Shown: positions 7,380-16,633 of the stretch, in pieces
Layout: every line of letters begins with the position of its first letter
Numbering within the stretch: the first letter of the stretch is position 1
From: an uncultured Paracoccaceae bacterium
GTDB taxonomy: Bacteria > Pseudomonadota > Alphaproteobacteria > Rhodobacterales > Rhodobacteraceae
Assembly: GCA_947487205.1 (NCBI GenBank)
Contig: CANKVU010000001.1
Span: 62,001-126,000 of the forward strand
Reading direction: 5' to 3'
Length of the DNA: 64,000 nucleotides
Notes under the pieces: model-generated
Seen by the model: only the letters and a program-made list of their open reading frames with translations
Databases searched by the model: none
What the model was told of the DNA's origin: nothing
Made by a program: the position numbers and the translations under genes

Positions 7380-8360
7380 TCAGCGCATCTCCCTGCGGGC
7401 CTGGCGGATGTTCCAGAACATCACCGGCAAGACGACGATCATGATGACGAAGGCGATGGCGGTCGCGCGGCCGTCGTCGCGGAACATGAAATCCATCATG
7501 TAGCTGGGCAGGATCTCGGTGTCGAAATTGCCGCCCGTCATCGTGTAGACGATGTCGAACACCTTCAGCACCAGCACCGTGATCGTGGTCCAGACGACCA
7601 GGATCGTCGGCATGATCTGCGGCACCTTGATCCTGAAGAAGAGCTGCCACGGATTCGCCCCGTCCAGGATCGCGGCCTCGATCGTCTCGTCGGGAATGCC
7701 CCTGAGCGCGGCGGCCAGGATCACCATCGCGAACCCGGTCTGGATCCAGATCAGGATCACCATCAGGAACAGGTTGTTCCAGAACGGGATCTGCAGCACG
7801 TCGATCGGATCGTCGAAGCCCATCGCGGCCCGGATCGCGTTGATCAGGCCGATCTCGGCGTCGTTGGCATAGACGAACTTCCAGATCAGCGATGCGCCCA
7901 CGAAGCTGATCGCCATCGGCATGAAGATCATCGACTTGGCGAAGCTGCCCCAGCTGAGCTTGTCGGTCAGCTGCGCGGCGACCAGCCCGATGAAGGTCGA
8001 GGCCGCGGGCACCACGATCACCCAGCCCAGATTGTTGAGGAAGGCGATCTGGAACGTCTCGCTGCCGAAGAGCTGGGTGTAGTTGCCAAGCCCCACGAAC
8101 ACTTCCGGGTCGCGCCCGTAGAGCGAGCGCACGAACGACCCCACCACCGGATAGACGAGGTACAGGCCCAGCACGAAGATCGCGGGAAACAGGAAAAGCC
8201 ACGGCCGCACCGCGTTGGCGCGGTTGATGTTGCGCCCGATATTCTCGCCCTTCGCGGGAAAGATGAACCGGTCGAGCACGTAGTTCGACACGTAGAAATA
8301 CGCGACGCAGCCCCCGACCCCGATCAGGATCGTGACAATCCCCTGCAGGATGACCGGCAT
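7380..8360 (-). CDS. aglF: Alpha-glucoside ABC transporter permease AglF
   Basis: A 326-residue MalF-type permease with about eight hydrophobic segments. The first (residues 5-25) and the second (52-72, RPWLFLFPAIFVLGLYLVYPV) flank a basic cytoplasmic stretch. The EAA loop is EAAILDGANPWQLFFRIKVPQIMPT. It pairs with AglG to form the channel and is energised by AglK. A 146-bp gap separates it from the binding-protein gene aglE upstream, and aglG follows after 1 bp. SD-like GGGAGGATAG lies before the ATG. Confidence 0.92.
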   Translation of the reverse strand: MPVILQGIVTILIGVGGCVAYFYVSNYVLDRFIFPAKGENIGRNINRANAVRPWLFLFPAIFVLGLYLVYPVVGSFVRSLYGRDPEVFVGLGNYTQLFGSETFQIAFLNNLGWVIVVPAASTFIGLVAAQLTDKLSWGSFAKSMIFMPMAISFVGASLIWKFVYANDAEIGLINAIRAAMGFDDPIDVLQIPFWNNLFLMVILIWIQTGFAMVILAAALRGIPDETIEAAILDGANPWQLFFRIKVPQIMPTILVVWTTITVLVLKVFDIVYTMTGGNFDTEILPSYMMDFMFRDDGRATAIAFVIMIVVLPVMFWNIRQARREMR

Positions 8361-8506
8361 GCTATCCTCCCTGGTCGGACCTCCCCGGCCATCCTGCGCC
8401 CCCCGGCGCCCGCTGAACAGGAGAAACGGCGGCCGGAGGGGACAGGCCGGCCCGGTCGTGGCCGCGGCGCCTTATCGGGCCCCGCGGCGCGGCGGCCGGC
8501 GCCTGC
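8361..8506 (-). promoter_or_regulatory. GC-rich aglE-aglF spacer, possible mRNA-stabilising stem
   Basis: This 146-bp spacer holds no gene. Around 8453-8503 it is made almost wholly of G and C with many self-complementary words (for example GGCGCC at 8466-8471 and again at 8498-8503). Such structures after a binding-protein gene commonly lower expression of the distal permease genes. No T-run follows on the minus strand, so I do not call a terminator. Confidence 0.3.
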
Positions 8507-9868
8507 CTACTGGCCCAGCCCGGACCAGCGCTCCTCAATCGCCGCCGCCGTGGCCTGGGCGTCCTGGCTGCCGGTGGTGAACTCCACCATCTGGGTCCAG
8601 AACGCCCCCGCCCCGATTTCGCCGGGCATCAGGTCCGACCCGTCGAAGCGGAACGTGGTGGCGTCCAGCAGGATGTCGTTCAGCTCCCGCTGGCTGTCGG
8701 AGGGGAAGACCTCGGGATTGATCTCCTTGTGGGGCGTCAGAAGCCCCCCCTGGGCGGCCCAGATCTCGTGCGCGAGCGGCGTCTTCAGGAACTCGATGAA
8801 GCCCCGCGCCGCCTCGCTGTCCACGGTGATCGCGAACATCGTCCCCGCCCCCAGGACGGGCTGCCCCAGATCGCCCGATTCCGGCGCCGGGAAGTAGAAG
8901 AAGTCGGCATCCACGCCGATCTCCGTCCCCTCGGGAAAGAAGGTGGGGATGAAGGTCGCCTGCTTCAGCATGTAGCACTCGGGCGGAAACGAGAACAGGC
9001 CGGAGGGCGCGTCGCGGAAATCCGTCGTCGCCGCCGCCTCGCGGCCGCCGTTGACGAACCCGTCCTGCAGGAACCAGCCATAGGCGTCGATCGCGGCCAC
9101 GACGCGCTCGTCGTCGAACGGGATCTCGTTCGTCACCCACTGGTCGTAGACCTCGGGCGGCGCCTCGCGCAGCACCATGTCCTCGACCCAGTCGGTCGCG
9201 GGCCACCCGGTGCCCGCGCCCGCGCCCAGGCCGAGGCACCAGGGCGTCACGCCGTCATCGGCGATCTGCTGCGTCAGCTCCTGAAGCGCCTCGTAGGTCT
9301 CGGGCACCTCGTAGCCGGCCTCCTCGAACTGCTCGGGCACGTACCACACGAGGCTCTTCACGTCGATCTTGTAGGGAAAGGCATAGAGGTTCTCGTTGCC
9401 GTCCGGCCCCTCGAACGAGGCGAGGTCGACCCAGCTCTCGCCGGCGGCGTAGGTCTGCGCGATCCACTCGGCCGTCTCCGGGTCGAGCGGCGTGACGGCG
9501 CCGCGCTGCGCCAGATCCTCCAGCAGGCCCGGCTGCGGAAAGACGGCGATGTTCGGCGCCGAATTGGCCTCGGTCGAGATCACGATGTCCTGCTCGAAGC
9601 TGTCCGAGCCGGAATAGTTCACGCTGGCGCCGGTCGCCTCCTCGAAATACGCGATGACCGACTCGACCAGTTCCGCGTCGCGCCCGGTCCACGGCCCGGT
9701 GATGTCGATGCTCTCGCCCGAGAAGTCGTGCGCGCTCCGGAACGCCTCGAGGCTGTCCCAGCTGAACGGCTCCTCGCCGATCTCGAATTCCAGGTCCTGC
9801 GCCGCGGCGTATCCGGGCCCGAGCGCCAGCGCCGCGGCCCCGGCAAGAAGCGTGCGTATCGGTTTCAT
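8507..9868 (-). CDS. aglE: Alpha-glucoside ABC transporter substrate-binding protein AglE
   Basis: A 453-residue periplasmic binding protein. The signal peptide is MKPIRTLLAGAAALALGPGYAAAQ, with cleavage after AAA. The mature protein has the cluster B extracellular-binding fold: LVESVIAYFEEATGASVNYSGSDSFEQDI, PNIAVFPQPGLLEDLAQRGAV, KSLVWYVPEQFEEAGYEVPETYEAL and WLTQ-like helical ends. I chose the ATG at 9868 because GGGGAGAGA lies just upstream and the signal peptide begins there; longer in-frame starts give no sensible sequence. It is the first gene of aglEFGAK and sets substrate specificity. It is divergent from the beta-glucosidase gene. Confidence 0.93.
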   Translation of the reverse strand: MKPIRTLLAGAAALALGPGYAAAQDLEFEIGEEPFSWDSLEAFRSAHDFSGESIDITGPWTGRDAELVESVIAYFEEATGASVNYSGSDSFEQDIVISTEANSAPNIAVFPQPGLLEDLAQRGAVTPLDPETAEWIAQTYAAGESWVDLASFEGPDGNENLYAFPYKIDVKSLVWYVPEQFEEAGYEVPETYEALQELTQQIADDGVTPWCLGLGAGAGTGWPATDWVEDMVLREAPPEVYDQWVTNEIPFDDERVVAAIDAYGWFLQDGFVNGGREAAATTDFRDAPSGLFSFPPECYMLKQATFIPTFFPEGTEIGVDADFFYFPAPESGDLGQPVLGAGTMFAITVDSEAARGFIEFLKTPLAHEIWAAQGGLLTPHKEINPEVFPSDSQRELNDILLDATTFRFDGSDLMPGEIGAGAFWTQMVEFTTGSQDAQATAAAIEERWSGLGQ

Positions 9869-9927
9869 GCGTCTCTCCCCCTGTGCTGGTCGCGCCCCGC
9901 CCGTGCGGGGGGCGGCAATCGTGGCCC

Positions 9928-9948
9928 GGACCGGTCCTTGAACCGTCC
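9928..9948. promoter_or_regulatory. Palindrome in the aglE-bgl divergent region (possible operator)
   Basis: GGACCGGTCC at 9928-9937 is a perfect 10-bp palindrome, followed directly by TTGAACCGTCC (9938-9948). The site lies 60-80 bp upstream of the aglE start in a divergent control region of 232 bp. A TTGAAC word of similar form occurs upstream of glgP (29659). Binding by a LacI-type regulator is only a guess. Confidence 0.3.
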
Positions 9949-10045
9949 ACATTGTCGGAGGGGAAGTCAAATGCCGCGCGCCCGAGGCCCGATTTCGGGT
10001 GCGCGGCCAGTCGGTTCGACGCCCCCCGGGGGCCGCCCGGGCGTT

Positions 10046-10073
10046 TTGACGCATCCCGGCCCGACGCTATGTA
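10046..10073 (+). promoter_or_regulatory. Candidate promoter for bgl-glk
   Basis: TTGACG at 10046-10051 is a near-consensus -35. After 16 bases, TATGTA at 10068-10073 is a weaker -10. A transcript would start about 20 bases before the bgl ATG at 10101. The -35 is convincing and the -10 is not. Confidence 0.45.
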
Positions 10074-10100
10074 ACGCCTCGCTTTCGCCACGGAGCCGCA

Positions 10101-11426
10101 ATGCTGACCCACCGACGCGCCGATTTCCCCCAGGGGTTCCTGTTCGGGGCCGCCACCTCGGCCTACCAGATCGAGGGCCATTCCGGGGGCGGTGCCGGGC
10201 GGACCCACTGGGACGATTTCGCCGACACGCCCGGCAATGTCGCCGGGGCCGAGCGTGGCGATGTCGCCTGCGACCACCTCAACCGGATGGACGAGGATCT
10301 CGATTTGCTCCGGGACGGCAATTTCGACGTCTACCGCTTCTCCACCTCCTGGGCGCGGGTCCTGCCCGAGGGGCGCGGCACGCCCAACGCGCAAGGTCTC
10401 GACTTCTACGACCGGCTGGTGGACGGCCTGCTGGAACGGGGGCTGAAGCCCGCCGCCACGCTCTACCACTGGGAGCTGCCCGCGCCGCTCGCCGATCTGG
10501 GCGGCTGGCGCAACCGCGACATCGCGGAGTGGTTCGCCGACTTCACCCGCGTGGTGATGGAGCGGATCGGCGACCGGGTCTGGTCCGTGGCGCCGATCAA
10601 CGAACCCTGGTGCGTGGCTTGGATGGGCCATTTCCTCGGCCATCATGCGCCGGGATTGCGCGACATCCGCGCCACGGCGCGGGCGATGCACCACGTGCTC
10701 CTGGCCCATGGCCGCGCGGTGGAGGTGCTGCGCGATCTCGGGGTGGCGAATGTGGGCGCGATCTGCAACTTCGAATACGCGGCGCCCGCCGATGACGGCG
10801 CGGGCGCCCGGCGGGCGGCGCGCATTTACGACGGCTATTACAACCGCTTCTTCCTCGGCGGGCTGATGAACCGCCGCTATCCCGACGACGTGCTCGAGGG
10901 GCTCGGGCCCCACCTGCCGCGCGGGTGGCAGGACGACATGGACCTGATCGGCCAGCCGCTCGACTGGCTCGGACTGAACTACTACACGCGCAAGCTGATC
11001 GGTCCGGCCGACGGCCCCTGGCCCGCGCTGGCCGAGGTGCCGGGCCCCCTGCCCAAAACGCAGCTCGGCTGGGAGATCTACCCCGAGGGGCTCCACGCCT
11101 TCCTCCGCCGCGTCCACGAGGGCTATACCCGCGGGCTGCCGCTCTACGTGACCGAGAACGGGATGGCCTCGGACGACCGGCTCGCCGGCGGTGCCGTGCG
11201 CGATCCCCGGCGGATCGCCTTCATCGACGCGCATCTGGCGCAGGTCCGCCGCGCCATCGAGGACGGGGTGCCCGTCGGGGGCTATTTCACCTGGTCGCTG
11301 CTCGACAATTACGAATGGAACCACGGCTACGGCCCCCGGTTCGGCCTCGTCCACGTCGATTACGCGAGCCAGGCCCGCACGCCCAAGGACAGCTACCACG
11401 CCCTGACGGAGGCCCTGGCCAGATGA
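10101..11426 (+). CDS. GH1 beta-glucosidase
   Basis: A 441-residue family 1 glycoside hydrolase. The N-terminal FLFGAATSAYQIEG (about residues 14-27), YRFSTSWARVLPEG, the acid/base Glu in PINEPWC (about 170), LNYYTRKLI, the nucleophile Glu in LYVTENGMAS (about 350) and the C-terminal SLLDNYEWNHGYGPRFGLVHVDY are all present. It hydrolyses beta-glucosides such as cellobiose in the cytoplasm; no signal peptide is seen. Its stop overlaps the glucokinase start by the ATGA arrangement, so glucose release and phosphorylation are coupled. Usual length for the family. Confidence 0.94.
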   Translation: MLTHRRADFPQGFLFGAATSAYQIEGHSGGGAGRTHWDDFADTPGNVAGAERGDVACDHLNRMDEDLDLLRDGNFDVYRFSTSWARVLPEGRGTPNAQGLDFYDRLVDGLLERGLKPAATLYHWELPAPLADLGGWRNRDIAEWFADFTRVVMERIGDRVWSVAPINEPWCVAWMGHFLGHHAPGLRDIRATARAMHHVLLAHGRAVEVLRDLGVANVGAICNFEYAAPADDGAGARRAARIYDGYYNRFFLGGLMNRRYPDDVLEGLGPHLPRGWQDDMDLIGQPLDWLGLNYYTRKLIGPADGPWPALAEVPGPLPKTQLGWEIYPEGLHAFLRRVHEGYTRGLPLYVTENGMASDDRLAGGAVRDPRRIAFIDAHLAQVRRAIEDGVPVGGYFTWSLLDNYEWNHGYGPRFGLVHVDYASQARTPKDSYHALTEALAR

Positions 11427-12376
11427 CAACGCTCAGCCTCGTCTCCGATGTGGGCGGCACCAACACGCGCGTCGGCCTCGCCGAGGGCGGACAGGTCCGG
11501 ACCGACACGGTCTCGCGCTTCCGCAACGCCGATCACGACGGGCTCGGCGCCATCTATGCCGCCTATCTGCGGAACCGCGGCGACCCCGATTGCGACGGCG
11601 CCTGCATCGCCATGGCCGGCCCGGTCCTCGACGGCGTCGGGCGGCTGACGAATCGCGGCTGGACCTTCGACCGCGACGAGCTGGCCGCCGTCACCGGCGC
11701 GCGGCGCTGCGCGATCCTGAACGACCTGCAGGCGCAGGGCCACGCGGTCCCCTACCTGCCCCCCGACAGCCTGCACGACCTGGTTCCCGGCCCCGACGGG
11801 GGGGAATACAGCGCCCGCCTGGTGATCGGCGTCGGCACCGGCTTCAACGCGGTGCCCGTGTTCCGCACCGAGACCGGGCAATACGTCCCCTCCTGCGAGG
11901 CGGGGCACGCGACCTTTCCGGTCCTGTCGGACGACGACCTTTCCCTGGCCCGCTTCGTCGAACGCCATCACGGCTTCCCCGGGATCGAGGACGTTCTGTC
12001 GGGCCGCGGGCTGGAACGGGTCTATGCCTGGGCCAGCGGCGGCGCGACCTCCCTCCCCTCGACCGAGATCATGGCGGCCATCGCCGCCGGTCAGGACCCC
12101 GTCGCCCGCCGCACGGCCGACGCGTTCTGCGGCGCGCTCGGCCGCGTGGCCGGCGACCTCTGCCTCGTCCACCTGCCCTTCGGGGGCGTGTACCTGATCG
12201 GCGGCATGGCCAACGCGATGCGGCCCCACCTCGTCCGCCACGGCTTCGCCGAGGCGTTCCGCACCAAGGGCCGGTTCTCGGACTTCATGTCCCGGTTCGC
12301 GGTCCGGGTGGTGGAGGACGACTACGCCGCGCTCGCGGGCTGCGCCCACCACGTCGAGGGCCTGCTCGCGCTCTGA
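11423..12376 (+). CDS. glk: Glucokinase (Glk family)
   Basis: A 317-residue glucokinase of the Glk (non-ROK) family. The phosphate-binding motif DVGGTNTRVGLA is at residues 9-20, the substrate-binding ILNDLQAQGHA at about 97, GVGTGFNAVPVF at about 137 and SCEAGHATFP at about 157; the C-terminal adenosine site is GVYLIGGMANAM. It turns glucose into glucose 6-phosphate. The ATG at 11423 overlaps the TGA of the beta-glucosidase gene, which fixes the start. It serves glucose from both glucosidases and feeds Pgm and central metabolism. Confidence 0.93.
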   Translation: MTTLSLVSDVGGTNTRVGLAEGGQVRTDTVSRFRNADHDGLGAIYAAYLRNRGDPDCDGACIAMAGPVLDGVGRLTNRGWTFDRDELAAVTGARRCAILNDLQAQGHAVPYLPPDSLHDLVPGPDGGEYSARLVIGVGTGFNAVPVFRTETGQYVPSCEAGHATFPVLSDDDLSLARFVERHHGFPGIEDVLSGRGLERVYAWASGGATSLPSTEIMAAIAAGQDPVARRTADAFCGALGRVAGDLCLVHLPFGGVYLIGGMANAMRPHLVRHGFAEAFRTKGRFSDFMSRFAVRVVEDDYAALAGCAHHVEGLLAL

Positions 12377-12410
12377 GCCGGGCCCCGAATTTTCGTCGAA
12401 AATTCGCCCC

Positions 12411-14105
12411 CTACCCCGCCGCCTGCGCGGGGCTGTCGACATCGGCCTTGGTCTGGGTGCGCCCGCCCGGCTCGGGCGGCTTGAAGGTCTCGGCGCTCGA
12501 ACGGTTCCAGCGGCGGCGGAAGACGGGATCGTCGAAGCCCGTGTCCCGCACCAGGAACCCGATCGGCAGGTAGGTCCAGACATCGGACGCCTCGACCATG
12601 TCGCCGTCCGCCTCGCGCTTCATGAAATGGTAGGGCAGGAAGTCGCGCGGATCGTCGAGCCCGGCCGCCCCCGTCATCTCGGCCAGCGCATGCATCGTGT
12701 TGCGGTGGAAATTCGCCACCCGGACCGATTTCTCCGGCACGTGCAGCGCCCGCTGGCGCAGCGGATCCTGGGTCGTCACGCCGGTCGGGCAATGGTTGGT
12801 GTGGCAGGCCTGCGCCTGGATGCACCCGACCGAGAACATGAAGCCGCGGGCGGTGTTGCACCAATCGGCCCCCAGCGCGAAGGCGCGGGCGATGTCGAAG
12901 GCGTGGATCAGCTTGCCGCTCGCCCCGACGCGGATCCGGTGGCGCAGGTCGGCGCCCCGCAGCGTGTTGTGAACGAAGCTCAGCCCCTCGGTCAGGGGCA
13001 TGCCGACATGGTTGGCGAACTCCATCGGCGCGGCGCCGGTCCCGCCCTCCTTGCCGTCCACGACGATGAAGTCGGGCAGGATGTCGGTGTCGATCATCGC
13101 CTTGACGATGCACATGAACTCGCGCCGGTGGCCGATGCACAGCTTGAACCCCACCGGCTTGCCGCCCGACAGCTCCCGCAGCCGGCCCAGGAACTCGCAC
13201 AATTCCCGCGGGGTCGAGAACGCCGAATGTCCCGACGGCGACACGCAATCCCGCCCCATGGGCACGCCCCGCGCCTCGGCGATCTCGGGGGTGATCTTGG
13301 CCGCGGGCAGCATGCCGCCATGGCCCGGCTTGGCGCCCTGGCTCAGCTTCAGCTCGATCATCTTGACCTGGTCGTCGGCGGCCTGCCGGGCGAAGAGGTC
13401 GGGATCGAAGCCGCCGGTCTCGGTGTCGCGGCAGCCGAAATAGCCCGAGCCGATCTCCCAGATGATGTCCCCGCCCTGCCGGTGATAGCGCGAGATCCCG
13501 CCCTCGCCGGTATCGTGGGCGAAACCGCCCATCTTGGCGCCCTTGTTCATCGCCTCGATGGCGGCGCCCGACAGCGAGCCGAACGACATCGCCGAGATGT
13601 TGAGCAACGAGGCGTCATAGGGCTGCCGGCACTCGGTCCCCCCGATCCGCACCCGGAAATCCTGCCGCTCCAGGCTCGTGGGCACGATGGAATGGGTCAT
13701 CCACGAATAGCCGCCCTGATAGACGGCCTTCTTGGTTCCGAAGGGCCGCGCGCCCTCCTCGTTCTTGGACCGCTGATAGACGATCGTGCGGTCCTCGCGG
13801 CTGAACGGCTCCTCGTCCTGGTCGGATTCGAGCAGGTATTGCCGGATCTCGGGGCGGATCTTCTCGAAGAAGAAGCGGATATGCCCGATGACGGGATAAT
13901 TGCGCAAGATCGAATGCGCGCGCTGGCTCAGATCGAGGATGCCGGTGATCGACAGCGCCGCCGCCACGACGGCCGGCAGCCACCACCACCCGCCCCCGAT
14001 CAGGGCCGCGATTGTGAACAGGACCGCGCAGAAGACGGCCGCGGCGAAGGCGGCATAGCGGTTCACCGGGCCGATCCGGCGCACGCCCTTCAAGCTGTCG
14101 CTCAT
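12411..14105 (-). CDS. FMN-binding glutamate-synthase-domain protein
   Basis: A 564-residue protein. Two membrane segments (about residues 17-55, VNRYAAFAAAVFCAVLF onward) precede the glutamate synthase central/FMN domain: LLNISAMSFGSLSGAAIEAMNKGA, GEGGISRYH, VDGKEGGTGAAP and the 3Fe-4S ligand set CIQAQACHTNHC (C-x5-C-x4-C). There is no glutaminase domain, so it is not complete GltB. Such membrane-anchored homologues occur singly in many proteobacteria and their substrate is unknown. The ATG at 14105 is chosen because the protein MSDSLKGVRRIGPVNRY then leads into the first helix. It lies 115 bp after the GghA-like gene, on the same strand. Confidence 0.88.
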   Translation of the reverse strand: MSDSLKGVRRIGPVNRYAAFAAAVFCAVLFTIAALIGGGWWWLPAVVAAALSITGILDLSQRAHSILRNYPVIGHIRFFFEKIRPEIRQYLLESDQDEEPFSREDRTIVYQRSKNEEGARPFGTKKAVYQGGYSWMTHSIVPTSLERQDFRVRIGGTECRQPYDASLLNISAMSFGSLSGAAIEAMNKGAKMGGFAHDTGEGGISRYHRQGGDIIWEIGSGYFGCRDTETGGFDPDLFARQAADDQVKMIELKLSQGAKPGHGGMLPAAKITPEIAEARGVPMGRDCVSPSGHSAFSTPRELCEFLGRLRELSGGKPVGFKLCIGHRREFMCIVKAMIDTDILPDFIVVDGKEGGTGAAPMEFANHVGMPLTEGLSFVHNTLRGADLRHRIRVGASGKLIHAFDIARAFALGADWCNTARGFMFSVGCIQAQACHTNHCPTGVTTQDPLRQRALHVPEKSVRVANFHRNTMHALAEMTGAAGLDDPRDFLPYHFMKREADGDMVEASDVWTYLPIGFLVRDTGFDDPVFRRRWNRSSAETFKPPEPGGRTQTKADVDSPAQAAG

Positions 14106-14220
14106 CTCGTCTCCCCGCCTGCGTCTTCGCGCGACCTGTCGCATGTCTGGCCCCGGCGGACAACGCCGCGGGCCTCGAACAGGGGGCCCGCGGCGCTCGC
14201 CCCCTCCGGCGTGCCGCCCG

Positions 14221-16584
14221 TCACTCCCGCACGAAGACGAGTCCCATGGAATCGCGCAACGTGATCGGGCCCGAGATGTAGTCGCCCCCGATGCCGGGCG
14301 TGCGCAGGACGCATTCCCAGCCCGCGCCCCGCAATCCCGGGATCGGCAGGCGCAGCGGATCGAATTCCGCCGAGGTGCCGCCCTCCATGTGGGTGATGGT
14401 GAACACCTCCCGGCCCGCGCCCTTGCGATAGCTGGCAAAGACGGTGCGCCCGTCGACGGGCTGGATGTAGTCGAAATGGTCCTCGGGGCCGAGATTGCCG
14501 CGCAGCCATGCATTGGCGCGACGGAAGTTCCTCAGGTCCAGCATGAACCGGGTCTGGATCGGGTTCAGGTTCGACGTGGAATTGGCGACGTTGCAATATT
14601 CGTGCATGTCGTCCATCCAGGCCCGCGCGATGGTCTTGAGGTCCTGCACGGTGAAGTGCCCGGGCCCCGCCAGCGGCGGCTCCACCCCGTTCAGCAGCCG
14701 CACGATATGGTCGAGGTCGTAATCCGTGACCTCCACCAGCGCCGGCAGGAACTCGAAGAACCGGCTCAGATCCTCGCGGGTCTCGAATCCCAGATCCTTC
14801 AGCCGGGTGAAGTTGCCCGGCACCGAATAGCGATAGGCGTCGACCTGCCATTTCAGGCTGATCGCCTCCTCGGCCACGACCTTGACGCCGTACTTGTCGT
14901 CCTGGTTGCGGATGAAGCCCCAGTTCGCCCGCGCGGTGGCGTTGAGGAAATCCATCGGCACGCCGGGCAGCGCGGCATAGGTCAGCATCGACACCGCCGG
15001 GTTGTCGTAGGCCTTTTCCAGGATCTCCATCCGCGTCTCGCCCAGGCGCGTGTTGATGTTGAGCTTGGGATTCACCTGGGTGCCGCGCCGCAACGTGTCG
15101 TGGTTCGCGGTGCCCGAGATCCAGTTCGCGCCCCGGTCCAGCATCTCGCGGATCCGCCACCATTTCGACAGCCAGTAGCCGTAGATGAACGGCGTGTTGT
15201 GGGCGAAGGTCAGCGGCCCCCACTGGAACACGTCGTCGTCGGCGTGCTGCTCGATCACCGCGCGATAGGTGGAGCTGAGCTCCCAATCCTCCTGCGGCCA
15301 GGGGCGGCCGTCCTCGAACACGAACCAGGGGCTGTACTCGGTGCCCGCCACGGTCTGCACGATGTCGGACATTAGGTTGAGGTAATCGTCGTCGTGGCGC
15401 AGCTCCTGCGCCTGCGGGTCCCACCACTTGAAGTCCTGCGCCCCGTCCACGCGCACCCCGTCGGCGCCGAAATCGACCTTACGCCGCTGCGTCTCCAGAA
15501 GGATCGCGCGCACCGCCGGGTTCTTGTAGTCGAGGTTCTGGCCGTACATGTTCGGCCCGGCGAAATAGTGGCTGTTGAGCGCGTCCAGCCCCTGGTTGTC
15601 CGAATGGCCGAACACCACGTCGAAGATCAGCATCTTGGGCCGGGTGGGGAAATTGTGCAGCGCCGCGGCGAAATCCGCGAGCTCGTCGGGCCGTCCGCTT
15701 TCCAGCAGCACCGGGTTCACCGTCGCCATCCCCGAGATCACCACGTCGTAGCCCCAGTTCGTGGTGTCGGGGCGGATCAGGTCGATCTCCACCCGGTCCG
15801 TGTCCATCGCGGTCTCGGACCAGAAATCCGGCCCCGTCTCGTAGACCGTGGTGGGTTCCACCGGCAGGAGCTGCACCGCGTCGTAGCCGAGGAAGATCTC
15901 GTCCATCGGGTCGATCGGCAGCCCGTTCCTGAGCCGTTCGGCCAGGCGCTCGAACTGCCGGGTCAGGCTGGCCAGCGTGCCGCCCGCGGTCGCGGTGGGC
16001 ACGTGGATCTGCAGGATGTTCGACGGCGCCCCGAACTTGTGCGGCGCCGCGCCCTTCAGCGCCGTCCAGTAGTCGGTGTCGCGCCGCGCGGCCTGCATGC
16101 GGTGCAGGTCGTAGAGCTCGGCGGGCGCGAACGCCCCGAAGGGCAGCGAGGCCGCCAGCGGGTCGAGGATGCGGTGCCACTGGTCGTGCTGATCGCGCCA
16201 GACGAGGGCATAGAAATCGCCGCCCTCTTCCCGGTTGCCGGCCCGCATGCCGCGCGCGGCGGCGAAGGTATGCGCCTCGTAGCGCGCCACCGGCAGGTAG
16301 ATGCGCTCGAAATCGACGGTCTGGTGCGCGCGCGTCAGGTCCAGCGGGCCCGCGGGCGACAGCACTTCCAGGAACACGTCGCCGTCGGGAATGCGCTGGT
16401 CCAGCAATTCGGGCGTCCAGAACCCGAACGTCGCCTGCGCGCCGTCGGCCTGCCCGCCCAGCGAGCGGGCGATGCGCTGATGCGCGTCGAACAGCGTCTC
16501 GGCCGTGGTCAGCGCCTTGCGGCAGGCTTCGGCGAGACCTTCCGCCAGGTTCATGTCGGCGGCGACGCGGTCCTTGAGACTCAT
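14221..16584 (-). CDS. gghA: GH13 enzyme resembling glucosylglycerol hydrolase
   Basis: A 787-residue protein with a (beta/alpha)8 amylase core inside long N- and C-terminal regions. Visible are FLGYDAVQLLPVEPTTVYE (near 240), the nucleophile region ADGVRVDGAQDFKWWDPQ, FEDGRPWPQEDWE and ISGTANHDTLRRGTQV with the conserved NHD. The DGAQDFKWW form and the large size match the cyanobacterial glucosylglycerol hydrolase group better than maltogenic GH13 enzymes. GghA cleaves 2-O-alpha-glucosylglycerol to glucose and glycerol. No signal peptide, so cytoplasmic. It starts 49 bp after pgm, as the last gene of the glycogen operon. GH13 membership is sure; the substrate is inferred. Confidence 0.72.
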   Translation of the reverse strand: MSLKDRVAADMNLAEGLAEACRKALTTAETLFDAHQRIARSLGGQADGAQATFGFWTPELLDQRIPDGDVFLEVLSPAGPLDLTRAHQTVDFERIYLPVARYEAHTFAAARGMRAGNREEGGDFYALVWRDQHDQWHRILDPLAASLPFGAFAPAELYDLHRMQAARRDTDYWTALKGAAPHKFGAPSNILQIHVPTATAGGTLASLTRQFERLAERLRNGLPIDPMDEIFLGYDAVQLLPVEPTTVYETGPDFWSETAMDTDRVEIDLIRPDTTNWGYDVVISGMATVNPVLLESGRPDELADFAAALHNFPTRPKMLIFDVVFGHSDNQGLDALNSHYFAGPNMYGQNLDYKNPAVRAILLETQRRKVDFGADGVRVDGAQDFKWWDPQAQELRHDDDYLNLMSDIVQTVAGTEYSPWFVFEDGRPWPQEDWELSSTYRAVIEQHADDDVFQWGPLTFAHNTPFIYGYWLSKWWRIREMLDRGANWISGTANHDTLRRGTQVNPKLNINTRLGETRMEILEKAYDNPAVSMLTYAALPGVPMDFLNATARANWGFIRNQDDKYGVKVVAEEAISLKWQVDAYRYSVPGNFTRLKDLGFETREDLSRFFEFLPALVEVTDYDLDHIVRLLNGVEPPLAGPGHFTVQDLKTIARAWMDDMHEYCNVANSTSNLNPIQTRFMLDLRNFRRANAWLRGNLGPEDHFDYIQPVDGRTVFASYRKGAGREVFTITHMEGGTSAEFDPLRLPIPGLRGAGWECVLRTPGIGGDYISGPITLRDSMGLVFVRE

Positions 16585-16633
16585 GGAAATCCTTTCGCGG
16601 GTCAGGTCGGTCGGGGGCGGAGGCCCGCGCCGG

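Noticed and set aside
8457-8506. Intrinsic terminator between aglE and aglF
   Set aside because: GC-rich pairing is possible but there is no T-run on the minus strand, and the distal genes are obviously part of the operon.
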